From Pterois miles (taxonomy: Eukaryota; Chordata; Actinopteri; Perciformes; Scorpaenidae): DNA of 64,000 nucleotides. The position numbers and the translations under genes were made by a program. The stretch lies in NCBI GenBank assembly GCA_947000775.1, contig CAMQGK010000008.1:17151501-17215500 (forward strand), given 5' to 3'. Each line of letters starts with the position of its first letter. Within the stretch, counting starts at the first letter, position 1. A model generated the notes under the pieces. It did not search any database, was not told the origin of the DNA, and saw only the letters and a list, made by a program, of their open reading frames with translations. Shown piece by piece: positions 34,379-47,300 of the stretch.

Positions 34379-35099
34379 TTGTGTGCGAGTACATGCGTTG
34401 GTTTGCATGGGTTTACATATGAAGATGAACTTTTTATCTCACAGTCATTAAAGGTATTGTATTTCTGTTTATGTATTGAAACTTTATGCTGTAAATCTCA
34501 GTAGGCAAATGTCCAGCTCTTCTTTTCCTTCCTCAGGCTAAACGACTGTATGACACCCAGAGGTAAATTATCATTTTTTTAAATAACTTTTCACCAAAAG
34601 TTCTGCTTCATTAACATTCACAAACAGCAGAGACCTAGATAGCAAATTTAAGGATGAACAAACTGTGCATTAAAGGTCTGTAAATTTGTATTAATTCCCT
34701 TATTTATTTGGTCTTCTGTTTAATTTTCCCTTTTATTTATTTATTAATTTTTTTTATCAATTTTAAAATGTATGATTTTTTTTGTATTTTTTTGTTTATT
34801 TATTCAGTTGTGCATTTATTTTTATTTTAATCATTTATGTACTTATGCATTATGCACTAAATTAATATATTTATTGATTTTCTCTTTATTTATTTATTCA
34901 TGAATTTATTTTTATTAATTTTTGACTGTATTTGTTTATATTTATTGTATTTGTTTTGTTTGATTAATTATTTTTTCAATTAATTTCTATTAATAATCTA
35001 TTTATTTTTGCAGTTATTAATGTTGTATTTTAGATTTATTTTTAAATGTATTTGTTTTTATGAATGATTTTCCCTTTGTGTTTCACTGCTTATTTAAGA

Positions 35100-35996
35100 T
35101 AAGAAAAGATATTCCTTTATTAGTCCCACCGTGGGGAAATTCACACATTACAGCAGCAAGTGGATAGTGCAATAAAAGACAAGAAGCATAGATTTAAAAA
35201 CAGTATTAATATAAATAAAATAAATTAGTATATACATAATAGAAAAATAAAGCCAGAAATGTGTTCATCATATCAATGATATAATTGTACATATAAGTCC
35301 TTATTGCACTTATGACCGGTGAGTTTGTTGTGAATGTGACTGTGTTTGTGGTTTTACTGGGAGCAGTGCTGGTTGTGAGTGTGTATGTGGTTTACTGGGA
35401 GCAGTGCTGGTTGTGACTGTGTTTGTGGTTTTACTGGGAGCAGTGCTGGTTGTGACTGTGTATGTGGTTTACTGGGAGCAGTGCTGGTTGTGGAGTCTAA
35501 CAGCTGCAGGCAGGAAGGACCTTCTGTAACGCTCCTTCGTACACTTAGGGTGTAGCAGCCTGTCACTGAAGGAGCTCTCCAGAGCTCTGATGGTGTCTCT
35601 CATGGGGTGGGAGTCCTTCTCCATCATGGATGACAGCTTAGCCATCGTCCTCCTCTCTCCCACCACCTGCACTGAGTCCAGAGAGCATCCCAGGACAGAG
35701 CTGGCCCTTTTGATAATCTTATCCAGCCTCTTCCTGTCTGCAGCTGTGATGCTGCTGCCCCAGCAAACCACTCCATAAAATATGGCTGATGCCACCACGG
35801 TGTCATAAAATGTTTTCAGGAGTGTCCCCTGCACTCCAAAGGACCTCAGTCTCCTGAGCAGATACAGTCTGCTCTGGCCTTTCTTATGGAGTGCAGAGGA
35901 GTTTGTTTTCCAGTCCAGTTTATTGTTCAGGTGAACACCCAGGTATTTATAAGATGTCACCATCTCAATGTCTGATCCCTGGATGTTCACCGGTGT
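35100..35996 (-). mobile_element. 5'-truncated non-LTR retrotransposon, reverse transcriptase C-terminal end
   Basis: The minus-strand frame 35469-35990 encodes the conserved end of a LINE RT ORF: KYLGVHLNNKLDW, LRRLRSFGV, FYDTVVASAIFYGVVCWG and CTKERYRRSFLP. The 3' UTR contains a short tandem repeat (GTGCTGGTTGTGACTGTG on the plus strand at 35365-35485). The 3' tail near 35110 reads TGGGACTAATAAAGGAATA on the minus strand, close to the tail of the SINE family 1 copies. The clade (CR1/L2/Rex-like) is not certain. Confidence 0.8.
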
Positions 35997-35999
35997 TGC

Positions 36000-36370
36000 C
36001 CCACACTTATTTTTTCTATTTATTTTTTTTTTTTTTTCTTTCTTATTTTTTTTTCTATTTATTTACTCGTTTCTTGGTTTATTTGTCTTTCTTGGGGGGG
36101 CAGTAGCTCAGTCTGTAGGGGGTGGGTTGGGGAACGGGGGGGGAACCGGTTCAAATCCCGAAAAGGAAAAGAAATGAGAGTGAAATGGGGGCGGGGGGGG
36201 GGCGAGTTTCCCCCTTGGGCCTGCGGGGGGGTCCCCAGGAGAGGGACAAAAACCCCAAAACTCTGGGGGGGGTTTGGGGGGAGGCCCCCCCCCCTCTCAT
36301 ATCTCTTTTTTTTATTTTTGTTTGTGTGTGTGGGTTGTGATATAAAAAAAGGATTTTTTTATTCTTTCCT
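36000..36370 (+). mobile_element. SINE family 1 copy in anomalous, possibly low-quality sequence
   Basis: GGCAGTAGCTCAGTCTGTAG and CCGGTTCAAATCCCG identify the SINE head. Downstream body positions are recognisable only through heavy G- and C-homopolymer distortion (for example CTGCGGGGGGGTCCCC where other copies have a mixed sequence). A T-rich low-complexity stretch precedes it. Confidence 0.55.
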
Positions 36371-36516
36371 GACTTACAACGGAATTTCTTATATCTTTTT
36401 TCACAATTTTACAAATCTGCTGATGATTTATTTCAGCTGACATTCGTGCCAGTTTCCACATTCACAATGCAAATATAACTCATCATGTTTGTCCATTAAT
36501 AAGAACATTTAACAGG

Positions 36517-36595
36517 ATTCAAATCCCTTAAATGTGACCAGTGACTGCTGTGTATTCAAATGAAATAAAGTAATTTAACCCAGAGCGTCTGCCTG
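36517..36595. promoter_or_regulatory. paired ATTCAAAT module G (upstream of R7)
   Basis: ATTCAAATCCCTTAAATGTG is followed by GCTGTGTATTCAAATGAAAT and CCCAGAGCGTCTGCC. It is nearest to module A. A perfect octamer-type ATGCAAAT occurs 50 bases upstream, near 36467. The distance to the R7 first exon is 2.3 kb, enlarged by the LINE and SINE insertions between them. Confidence 0.5.
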
Positions 36596-37479
36596 TGTTG
36601 CTTCATTCAAATATGAGCCTGCAGATAAAAGATTACGTTGTTGGACAACTGATGTTAAAACCAATGAAACCATTGTGCTCTACATCTAATATTTATCTGT
36701 TTGTTTTGCATCTTTGTTGTTCATGTTTAATGATTTGGCAAATTGCTCTACATGAGGGAAAAAAGCTGATATTTAAGTTATAGTAATGAAAAAGACCACC
36801 AGATGTCAGCATTTATCTCTGAACTTATCAAGAAAACTCTATTTTTCTGATCTGCCTCACAAAGTGGAGTCAGACTCATTCAATCTAATAAACTATCTCA
36901 GTTTTATTATAATTTAATAACCATAAAAATCATGTCTATGTGTGATATTGAAACCACACTGAAGGAGGTTTAGTTTACTCATCCTGTGATGCTTATAGAC
37001 ATTATCTTCTGTGGCTCTGGAATAAAACACTATTCTTTTTTGTATTGAATTGCATTATGGGAAATGTATGCTCCAGAGGACAGAGGATGTAGCAAATCTA
37101 AAATTAATTATTCTGTTTTAATTTGCTTCTTACTTCTTTTATCTTTGTATTATTTCCCTTTTATTTATTTATGTATTCATTTGTAATATTTTTGCAATGT
37201 TTTTATTAATCTATGTATTTTGTATTTATTTCATATGTATTTATAATGCATGTGTATGTGTTTGTGTATTTATGTATTTACCCCATGATACACGTTGAGT
37301 GACAGCCCCCTCATTTGCAATAAGAGGCACAAATGCATGAAGAAATGTACGAATCTCAACATGGCAACGTGTGATGGTGATAACAGAGCTAACAGCGAAA
37401 ACTATATTTACCGCCTCCTGGTTGTATAATTCCAGCCAAGCTGCAGTTTGCACCACGTTGAGGGAAGAAAAAATAAAAA

Positions 37480-37735
37480 CGTTGATCATGAGAATAAAGT
37501 CAGAATATTACAAGAATAAAGTCAGAACTTTACAAGAAAAAAGTTGTAATATTATGATAATAATGTCATAACTTTACAAGAAAAAAAGTTGTAATATGAT
37601 AATAAAGTCAGAACTTTACAAGAAAAAAGTTGTAATATTATGATAATAATGTCATAACTTTACAAGAAAAAAAGTTGTAATATGATAATAAAGTCATAAC
37701 TTTACTAATATTATGAGAATAAACAAAAGAGGTCA
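37480..37735 (+). repeat. AAGTCAGAACTTTACAAGAAA-type simple tandem repeat
   Basis: Reiterated ATAAAGTCAGAACTTTACA and GTTGTAATATTATGATAA blocks. A related array in the opposite sense lies at 61040-61300. Confidence 0.8.
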
Positions 37736-38089
37736 CTTCCTCCAGATCTGTGTGGTTCTTCCTTCAGAATAAGAAAAGTGTAACTCCACAAGATGCTCCA
37801 CAGTCCTCGTTTTTAAAAAACATTTTTTATTTTATTCGATAGATTTTTGCTTTATGTTTTATTTCAGTTTTTTTAATGTATTCTATATTAGATTTTAGAA
37901 ATGTTATGCCTTATATTATACATTTATGTATTTTACATTTTTATGTTTTATTTTATTTTTCATTTCTTATGTTTAATTTGATTATTTTATATATTTAAAT
38001 TTAATGTTATTTTATTTTGTATTATATTTTTCAGATTTGTTGTATTTTATTTTATTTTATTATTTTTTTTAATGTTACGTGTTTACTTC

Positions 38090-38227
38090 TTATCTACATG
38101 TGGTCCCGCCTTCCGTGCGCCATGTGAACGTTCTGATTGGCTAAGGCTGCCCGGCCTTCAATCATCATTTCCGCCGGTTGACTCGAGCAGAGCCGTCTTT
38201 GGAGTTAGTGGACTCGTTTCTTTCCAG
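38090..38227 (+). promoter_or_regulatory. rbm46: rbm46 promoter region and noncoding first exon
   Basis: A locally CpG-richer island in AT-rich DNA has an inverted CCAAT box (GATTGG, near 38132) followed by a short exon ending TTTCTTTCCAG|GTGAGT with the donor at 38228. It precedes the first coding exon on the same strand by 3 kb with no other gene between. The transcription start is not determined. Confidence 0.55.
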
Positions 38228-38654
38228 GTGAGTTTTATTATTTCTCTCGGTAAAGTTGTATTTGACGTACGTCAGTAAACACAGTATTACACGTGAGTAC
38301 TGTTGCTGATTTGATGTTTCAGTTCTGTAAAATATAAAACGGTTTACTGAGAGAAGAAGGACTTTTTAATGCTAGCTAATTAAACAAGCTAACCGTTGGC
38401 TCTGAAATCAAGCGGGAGGTTACCGTTACAGAGCCGCTAACATCAACGTTGCTAACGACAGCGGATCGCTGTGCTACTTTTTAGCTTGTGGTGCTTTGTG
38501 AGCGTTTTACTACTTTAATGTATTTTATGTAACTTCTTCACATTACTGTAGCTCAGCGGTCGGGACTGGGGGGCTTTCAGGGGTCCTTGAGCCAGTGTGC
38601 AAGGTGAACTGGTGGCCGGTTTAACTGGTGATATTCCCCTGGCAAACTGTGGAC

Positions 38655-40040
38655 CTGTGATACAGCATCTGTAGACTATCTACCATCTATCAAAAAGAGA
38701 TACTTCACGTTTAAATTTAATGTAGACTATCTACCATCTATCACGTTTAAATTTAATGTATGTAGACTATCTACCATCTATCACGTTTAAAATTTAATGT
38801 AGACTGTCTACCTTCTGTCATGTTTTATATTTAATGTAGACTATCTACCATCTATCACGTTTTATATTTAATGTAGACTATCTACCATCTATCACGTTTT
38901 ATATTTAATGTAGACTGTCTACCTTCTATCATGTGTTATATTTAATGTAGACTGTCTACCTTCTGTCATGTTTTATATTTAATGTAGACTGTCTACCATC
39001 TATCACGTTTTATATTTAATGTAGACTATCTACCATCTATCACGTTTTATATTTAATGTAGACTGTCTACCATCTATCACGTTTTATTTAATATTATTTT
39101 TTATTTAATGTAGACTATCTACCATCTATCACGTTTTAAATTTAATGTAGACTATCTACCATCTATCACGTTTAAATTTAATGTAGACTATCTACCATCT
39201 ATCACGTTTAAATTTAATGTAGACTATCTACCATCTGTCACATTTTATATTTAATGTAGACTATCTATCATGTTTTATATTTAATGTAGACTGTCTACCT
39301 TTTTTATGTTTTATATTTAATTTAAAATAATCAACCATTTAAATTTTATTTTTTATTTAAAATAATTTTTTTTTTTTTTTTTTATTTTATTTTTCGTCTT
39401 CATGTTTTAAATTTAATGTAGACTATCTACCATCTATCACGTTTTATATTTAATGTAGACTATCTATCAGGTTTTATATTTAATGTAGACTGTCTACCAT
39501 CTGTCACATTTTATATTTAATGTAGACTGTCTACCTTCTGTCATGTTTTATATTTAATGTAGACTATCTACCATCTATCACGTTTTATATTTAATGTAGA
39601 CTATCTATCATGTTTTATATTTAATGTAGACTGTCTACCTTCTGTCATGTTTTATATTTAATGTAGACTATCTACCATCTGTCACGTTTTATATTTAATG
39701 TAGACTATCTATCATGTTTTATATTTAATGTAGACTGTCTACCAGCTATCACGTTTTATATTTAATGTAGACTGTCTACCTTCTGTCATGTTTTATATTT
39801 AATGTAGACTGTCTACCATCTATCACGTTTTATATTTAATGTAGACTATCTATCATGTTTTATATTTAATGTAGACTGTCTACCATCTGTCACATTTTAT
39901 ATTTAATGTAGACTGTCTACCATCTATCATATTTTATATTTAATGTAGACTATCTATCATGTTTATATTTAATGTAGACTGTCATGTTTTATATTTAATG
40001 TAGACTGTCTACCATCTATCATGTTTTATATTTAATGCTA
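38655..40040. repeat. 37-bp minisatellite in rbm46 intron 1
   Basis: The unit contains AATGTAGACTATCTACCATC and TATCACGTTTTATATTTA, repeated more than 30 times with variants (ACTGTCTACCTTCTGTCATG) and shortened units. It fills most of the first 1.8 kb of the intron. Confidence 0.95.
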
Positions 40041-40045
40041 CAGAC

Positions 40046-40100
40046 ATTGATCTCTGGCATCACAACGACATTCTTCACAGTGCAGCGCACATTCACCCAG
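40046..40100 (+). other. possible alternative 5'UTR exon of rbm46
   Basis: A non-repetitive island follows ATGCTACAG (acceptor-like) and ends CACCCAG|GTTAGA (donor-like), between the minisatellite and AT-rich low-complexity DNA. Evidence is splice-site shape only. Confidence 0.25.
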
Positions 40101-40134
40101 GTTAGACTGTTTAACACTAATTTTCTCATACTTA

Positions 40135-40980
40135 TATTTTTATTTTTTTCAGCCACTGTTATTTATAGACTTTCAGACTTGATGTTCTATTTTATTTTCC
40201 ATTTTTATGTTTTACATGATTTTATTTTATATTATGTATTTTATATATTATATGTTTGATTTTATTTAGTTTACTTTTATTTTATTTGACATTTTTTTGT
40301 GTTTCATTTAATTTCAATTTGATTTTTTTTTTATATGTTTTATTTAATTTATAATTCAATTTATCATTTTATTTTACCATATATTAGATTTGTTATGTTT
40401 TATTTGATGTTTTATTTGGTTGTACATTACTATTTTCAGATTTTTGTTTTATTTCTGTACATATTTTTATTATATACAGTTTATTTTTTCAGTTACTATT
40501 TTGTTTTATATGTTTAGATTTGTTATGTTATATTTTATTTTATTTATATAAAATATTCGTTTTTTATAATTATATGACAATTTTATATTATGTATTTCAT
40601 ATTTTTATGTTTGGTTGGTGTTATTTTATTTTACATTTTTTGTTTTGTTGTTATTTTTATTTTTTATTTTATATGTTTTATTTAGTTTTTAATTTATGAT
40701 TTTATTTTACGATATGTTTATTAGATTTGTTATGTTTCATTTGATGCTTTATTTGATTTTACATTTCTGTTTTTGGATTTTGTTTTATTTCAGTTTAGAT
40801 ATTTTGTATGTTTGATTTTATGTAGTTTTGTTTTGTTTTACTGTATATTAGATTTTTATGTTTTATTTGATGTTTTATTTGATTTTTACATTTTTATTTT
40901 TAGATTTTAGATTTTTGTCTTATTTTATTTGATATTAGGTGTTTTAGATTTTTTTAAACAGTTTTTATTTAAAAACATAA
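40135..40980. other. T-rich low-complexity intron DNA
   Basis: TTTTATTT-type low-complexity sequence in rbm46 intron 1. Open frames here are compositional. Confidence 0.8.
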
Positions 40981-41228
40981 AATGTTTATAAAATAAACAT
41001 GTGTTTATATGTTTATAAAGTAGGATTTTAGGTTATACTAAAGTTAATTATGGCAGGTGTTGGTTGTTTACTACAGTGATAGCAGTTGTGTGGCATATTA
41101 TGCATAAGTTATGATGTCATTTTATTTCATTCATTTCATTTTCAGAAATGAAGCTAAGTCATTCTTCCCAGTTGGTCAGAGCATCGTATGAGGAACGTTG
41201 ACAGTTAGCTGTTGTCTTTGTTGGACAG

Positions 41229-41390
41229 ACGGAGACATGGAGGGAGACTCGGGTAAAGTCAGCCCGCTCACGGATGAGGAGGATTTTGAGGCGACCTGCT
41301 CCAGAGATATAGCTCTGGTCGATCTGATGGACAAGACGGGATACAACATGGTTCAGATCAACGGGCAGAGGAAGTACGGACCGCCGCCAG
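41229..41390 (+). CDS. rbm46: rbm46 exon 2 (first coding exon)
   Basis: Acceptor TTGTTGGACAG at 41228, ATG at 41237, donor CCAG|GTAGAT. Encodes residues 1-51 and one base of Gly52. The leader is acidic and ends in the conserved [18 protein letters not shown] block. The upstream in-frame Met at 41198 is intronic. A second acceptor-like site (CATTTTCAG, near 41145) could extend the 5' UTR. Confidence 0.88.
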
Positions 41391-44300
41391 GTAGATGTGA
41401 CTGAGGGAAGACCATGAAAACAGGAAATACACCAAGAAGAAAACCAGAATCCGTTTGTATTTATGACTGGTCACTTCCATGCCCCCCAAACTAAGATCAG
41501 CTTACCTTGGCTCTCTCTGAGGCACAAATAAATGTGACAAAACAGATCCAGAGCTGAAGACAATTCACGGAAATTAGTTTATCGCAGCAGTATAAAGTGA
41601 CAAAAACTAAACACAGTTCTGTAATATAAAAGATTCTTATTTTGTTTTGTTTCCAGTGGATGATGAATGTCTGATTAAAATCACCTGTTGGAAAATCCAG
41701 CTGGGAAATTAATAATATCTTCCTTGGTTACATAAATCTCTGTAATCTGTAAGACTGGAATGACGATATTACATAAACTTTTTAATTCGTGACACAAGAC
41801 ACAAACAGAAACAGCTCAAAGGATTCAAAACATTCAGAGCTTTTATTCAAGTGGCTGTTAAATCCCATAAAAGCTGAACAAATGCTGTGAGAATGCTGTG
41901 AGATAATTATATTAACCTCAGCATCACTTCATGTGACCAGTTAAAGATCCTGGGCTGCTGTCTGGTTGGTTCAATATCACGGTTTCTTAACTATTGTCAG
42001 TTTGTAGTTAATTTAAAATTGTGATTTAAGTGTGTGAAGTTTGGTGTAGATGATTCAGATTCAGCTCAGACCTTCAGCTGCAGCTGGGATCACCTCTGAC
42101 CAATAAAACCTCTTTTGCCGCCACAGGTTGGGAGGGCCCGCCCCCGCCGCGGGGCTGCGAGGTGTTTGTGGGGAAGATCCCCAGAGACCTGTACGAAGAC
42201 GAGCTGGTCCCTCTGTTTGAGAGAGCCGGCAGGATCTACGAGTTCAGACTGATGATGGAGTTCAGCGGGGAGAACCGCGGCTACGCCTTCGTCATGTACA
42301 CCAACAGGTAACCCTCCATTTAGAAACATACAAAATAGACAGTTTAATCTCTGTATGTATATTATGTGTTCAAAATAACATGTTGTGCTTTGTCAGAAAC
42401 ATCTGATCACACGTCAACCTATGAAACCTCTTTAGGGGATTAAAAAACAAGCTACCCAATCAGCCAATTCGACGCAATCACAACTCTTGGGTGGCGATTT
42501 GTTATGTATTATGATACTGTGATATGTGAAGTATTGTTATTTTTGTTAACTCTTCTAAAGTTGAATCATACACTTGTAGAGACTTTTACTTTTGAAAACA
42601 TCTAAATGAATCCAGTAAAAATGTTTGATTTTCAGCATGTATGTAGTCAGAGCTGTCCTCAAGTCAAATATATCAGGATCATTGTCAGGAATTATTTTTC
42701 ACGTTTTTCATCTAACAACCCAAAAATCAAAGAATAAAGTTATTTCCCTCACAGATTTATGGCATTTTCTTTTTAATTTATAGGAACATGTAATGTTTTA
42801 TACTTCTGCTGAATATAATCCATCAGTCTGATTTCCATAGATGCATTTTGTAGATCCAGTTCCCTAACACCTTATTTTGAAAAGCGTCCGTAGTCCCAGG
42901 TGTCTACTTCCTCTAACTTCTCCAAGATTGTCTCTAGCTCTCCGTCAGCTCCGTTCTCTTTATCCATCCATGGTCAGCTCCATTGGGGCTGTTTGAATGC
43001 ATTTAACATAAATGTCAGTATATGGCGCTCTACAGTCGTAGCGTTGGCCCGTTGGACCACGGAGACGAGAGCGACGGCCAGCCGGACCGCACGTTACGAT
43101 GACGTTTCCTGTCCATGACGAGTTAGCGTGCAGCTTTAGCCGTGATGTCTAGCTCTGCTTTTCCTGCAATGTGTGAAACCCAAACTGTTTCCTTCCTTTT
43201 CTAGATGTGTTTGTATTTTGTGTTTTTTTTTTGTTTGTTTTTTTTTTTGTCTCAGCTCGATGAGGTTCGTTGACGGGTACGGAACAGATAAGACATCACA
43301 TTACTGTGACTACAACAATAAAAGCAGTAATTTACTTCTACCACCACATAGACTCAAATGAAGCAAATGTATTGATTCTGAAATGAAAAAAAAATAAAAA
43401 TTGGAAAAAATGACGATATGATGAGTTATGCTGAACTTTTAACATGAACTACTAATTCTGTCGTCTTGTGACTCTGAAAATGCTGAGTTAGAACTGCAAG
43501 TATTTTGAAAAGGGGAATTGGGTGAGTGAGAGGAGCCATTAAAAAACAAAGTGATTGGTGGTTGTGTGTCCAGAGGAGAGGCGCAGAGGGCCATCCAGAT
43601 GTTGAACAACTATGAGATCCGTCCAGGGAAGTTCATCGGAGTGTGTGTGAGTCTGAACAACTGCCGCCTCTTCATCGGCTCCATCCCCAGAGACAAGAGG
43701 AAGGACGAGATCCTGGAGGAGATGATGAAGGTACACACAGTCGCGTCATATCAACAATAACAACAGAAGAAGAAGAAACATCTTTTTCATACAGTATATT
43801 CATACAGAATGACTGACAATTTATCCAGTAAGTGGAAACAAATATTTGTGAGTAACCGGTAGCTTTCAGAGCCGTGGTCGGGGCCATAGATTCTATCTTA
43901 CTGATATTTCAGAGCCGTGGTCGGGGCCATAGATTCTATCTTACTGATATTTCAGAGCCGTGGTCGGGGCCATAGATTCTATCTTACTGATATTTCAGAG
44001 CCATGGTCGGGGCTGTAGATTCTATCTTACTGATATTTCAGAGCCGTGGTCGGGGCTGTAGATTCTATCTTACTGATATTTCAGAGCCGTGGTCGGGGCC
44101 ATAGATTCTATCTTACTGATATTTCAGAGCCGTGGTCGGGGCCATAGATTCTATCTTACTGATATTTCAGAGCCATGGTCGGGGCTGTAGATTCTATCTT
44201 ACTGATATTTCAGAGCCGTGGTCGGGGCCATAGATTCTAACAAACCTCAGTCACATAAAGGATGAATGAGTCAGTCAGAGTACACTAACATATTCTGCCC

Positions 44301-47300
44301 GTGCTCTCTCTGCTACAATGGGATGGAGGGGAGGTGGCAGCTTAACAAGGGGGTTGCTTCCGCCTCACCACCTTAGTGAGAGATCAGCTGTATAAAACAC
44401 TGCAGCAAGGCTGCAATGATTGAAATGTGTAGTAAGATAACTGGATGGAGGTGGCGCTGCCTGAACCTCCAGCCTTTTTACATTTATAAGATAGAATAAT
44501 TAGACAGACTAGATTATTAATTAATGTGGTTTTCAGGACTTCATTGCCTTCAATTAACTTGTGGAAAAAGTTGCTTAAATAATCTTAATAAACTTATTAA
44601 AAAAAAATAAGTTGACTAATATACATTTAGCAGTGGATGAAAAAAAGTTTGAACACATGTCATTGTCTGTTGTACGTAAAGTTAAGATTTAGTGGACCTA
44701 AGGGACCAAACTATAGCTCCAGACCAAAATTACACTAAAGTTAGTGTCCAGTACTTTATCTGCCTCCACACACCAGTAGGGCTGTAAACACTTTATACCT
44801 GCTTCACTCTTAATGTCATCGTCCTCTCCTTGTATGTCCCAGGTGACAGATGGCGTGGTGGACGTGATCGTGTGTCCCAGCTCCATGGATAAGAGCAAAA
44901 ATCGAAGCTTTGCCTTCGTCGAGTATGAAACCCACAAAGCGGCAGCCCTGGCCCGGAGGAAGCTCATATCAGGTAACACACTGGGACTCAGCATCCATCT
45001 GGTGTCTCCTCCATCACAGCTGAAGAGCTGTCACCGGGTCACTTCCTGTCTTTGTCCAGCAGAGGGAAGCAGTCCTCAGAGCTCTGCAGCAAGAAGTCTC
45101 AACTGTGTGACTTCAGATGCACTCATAATGTCCAGTTTATTAGGTACAGCAAGCTAAAACTGATGCAGTCTATTAAGATAAGACAAGATAAGATGAACCT
45201 TTATTAATCCCCTTAGGGAAATTCAGTTTTACAGTACATATACATGCGTCAATGGAGAGATGTCAGAGTGAGGGGGCTGCTCCTGACAAGCGCCCAGAGC
45301 AGTTGGGAGTTCGGTGCCTTGCTCAGGGGCACCTCGGCAGTGGGCCCAAGAGGTAAACTGGCACCTCTCCGGGAACCAGTGGGTCTTGGTCCATGGGGGA
45401 CTTGAACCGGTGACCTCCGCCTCCTAACCCAAGTCCTTACGGACTGAGCTACTGCCGCCCCCTACAACCATCCTACAGTAAACCTGGATGTAGTTGGTGG
45501 TGTTTCTGTTACACTTTGATAGAAATATGATGGACAAACTTAGAGAAACCATTAGTCCATAATGTGAATCAACTGATATTTTGTATTGAATAAGGAATTT
45601 AAGTATAAACAGCAAATAGTTCTTCATTACAGCTTCTTAATTTTGTTTTTGTTTTGTTTTTTTACTTATGTGATAGCAAACTAATACTGTGGGTGGTTTG
45701 GACTGAATTTTACTCTATTTTCTATCACATTTTATAAGCCAAATAGGTCATGAATTAATGTATAATGAAAAAAGTTGTTAGTTGCTGTTTTGGACTTAAA
45801 AATAACAGCTCAACAGCAGCACAAGCTTCATCCTTCAGCTGAATCAACACAGACTGAACATTATAACCGTCATGATTCGGTACAGGACTATTGTATCAGA
45901 CTGAGTTAGATTTAGCTTGGTGTACCTAATAAACTGGACCCTGAGTGTTTATAGAAATAGGCTTTTTCTAGCTGATGGATAGCAGTTTTCACCACTTAAT
46001 TAACCTATTATACAGGATGATTATATAATAAAGTTCGCTAGCCACATGCAGAGTGTTTTGCTGGCTTTCTGTTGAGCCATCTTTGGTCTGCAGAGTCACA
46101 AAATAATGAGCAGGACTGCAGTATTAAGGCAGTATTGGACTTTTGCATTAATGTAATCCAGTGCATTTATTTGTGATGTTTTTAATTCACCAGATTAGCC
46201 ACAAACACACTTTCCCCTCTGGTTATTTGATCTATAAACAGCAGCATTTAAATTTCCACCTCAGGAACTTTCCCACTAACTCAGGAACCCTTTTGGATGT
46301 GAGGGGTTGCTCTGCTTCCCAGCATTGGACGATTGATGGGCTGCCACTATGCATCTGATTGGATGAACACTCTCATTCGTGGCTGCCGCTACCGGCTTTC
46401 AAATCAGACCAACATGGCAGCTCGTTTAGGAACTTTTTTGTCTTATAATACGAAAATAGTTTCCTGAAATAAGCAAGAAATAGGTGAGAAATAAGCCACA
46501 CAGCTGCTGAATCTGTCTTCATTTTAGATCGACAACAGTTAGTTTACGACGGTAGAGTCACAATGAACGCAGCTGATTTGCAAACACTCGCCTAGACCTC
46601 AACTTTATGCAAATGAGGAGCAGCTCTGTTATTGAAAGTTATTGGTATAATAACGAGTCTAATAAAGGCCAAAGTCCACAAACACCAGACTTTGGCCCAG
46701 GAGACCGCTGATTATGTCAAACGTGAACTACAAGTAAAGACAGACTTTATGCTTTTCGCGTAACTTGTTTTGGTTTACGTAGTGTTGTTTTGCTTTATGC
46801 AACATTTCGCTTTACACAACATTGTGTCGTTTTACGCAATGGTTGTATTATGCAACGTTTTTAATGTGACGTTGGTTTGCTTTACGTACTGTTTTGCTTT
46901 TTGCAGCGTTTTCCTTTATGCAACATTATTTTGCTTTACACAGCGTTGTATCGCTTTCCATAATAACATGTTGTTTTCACTTCACATTTTTGACGTTTTA
47001 CCTAACGTTGTTTTACATGTAATGTAGTTTTTGTTTTGTAACATTACGCAAGAAAGTCTGCTAAAGACAGTTGTTATTTATTAACGCTAGTTACAAAGTT
47101 ACGGTATTATTTGATCCGAAACCATGATGTGTTTTAAATGTGACTATTTGTTTCACAGTGTTAACCCCCTGTCATTGTGTATTTCTTTAAATATGTTCAA
47201 CAGTGTCTGAAATCATTCTAATAAGATAAGATGAACCTTTATTATCCCTGGAGGGAAATTAATATATTTCTCTTGTGTTGGTCTGTCACACAACTGAGAC

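Noticed and set aside
40035..40517. Hydrophobic frames in rbm46 intron 1
   Set aside because: T-rich low-complexity sequence gives Phe/Tyr/Leu runs without structure.
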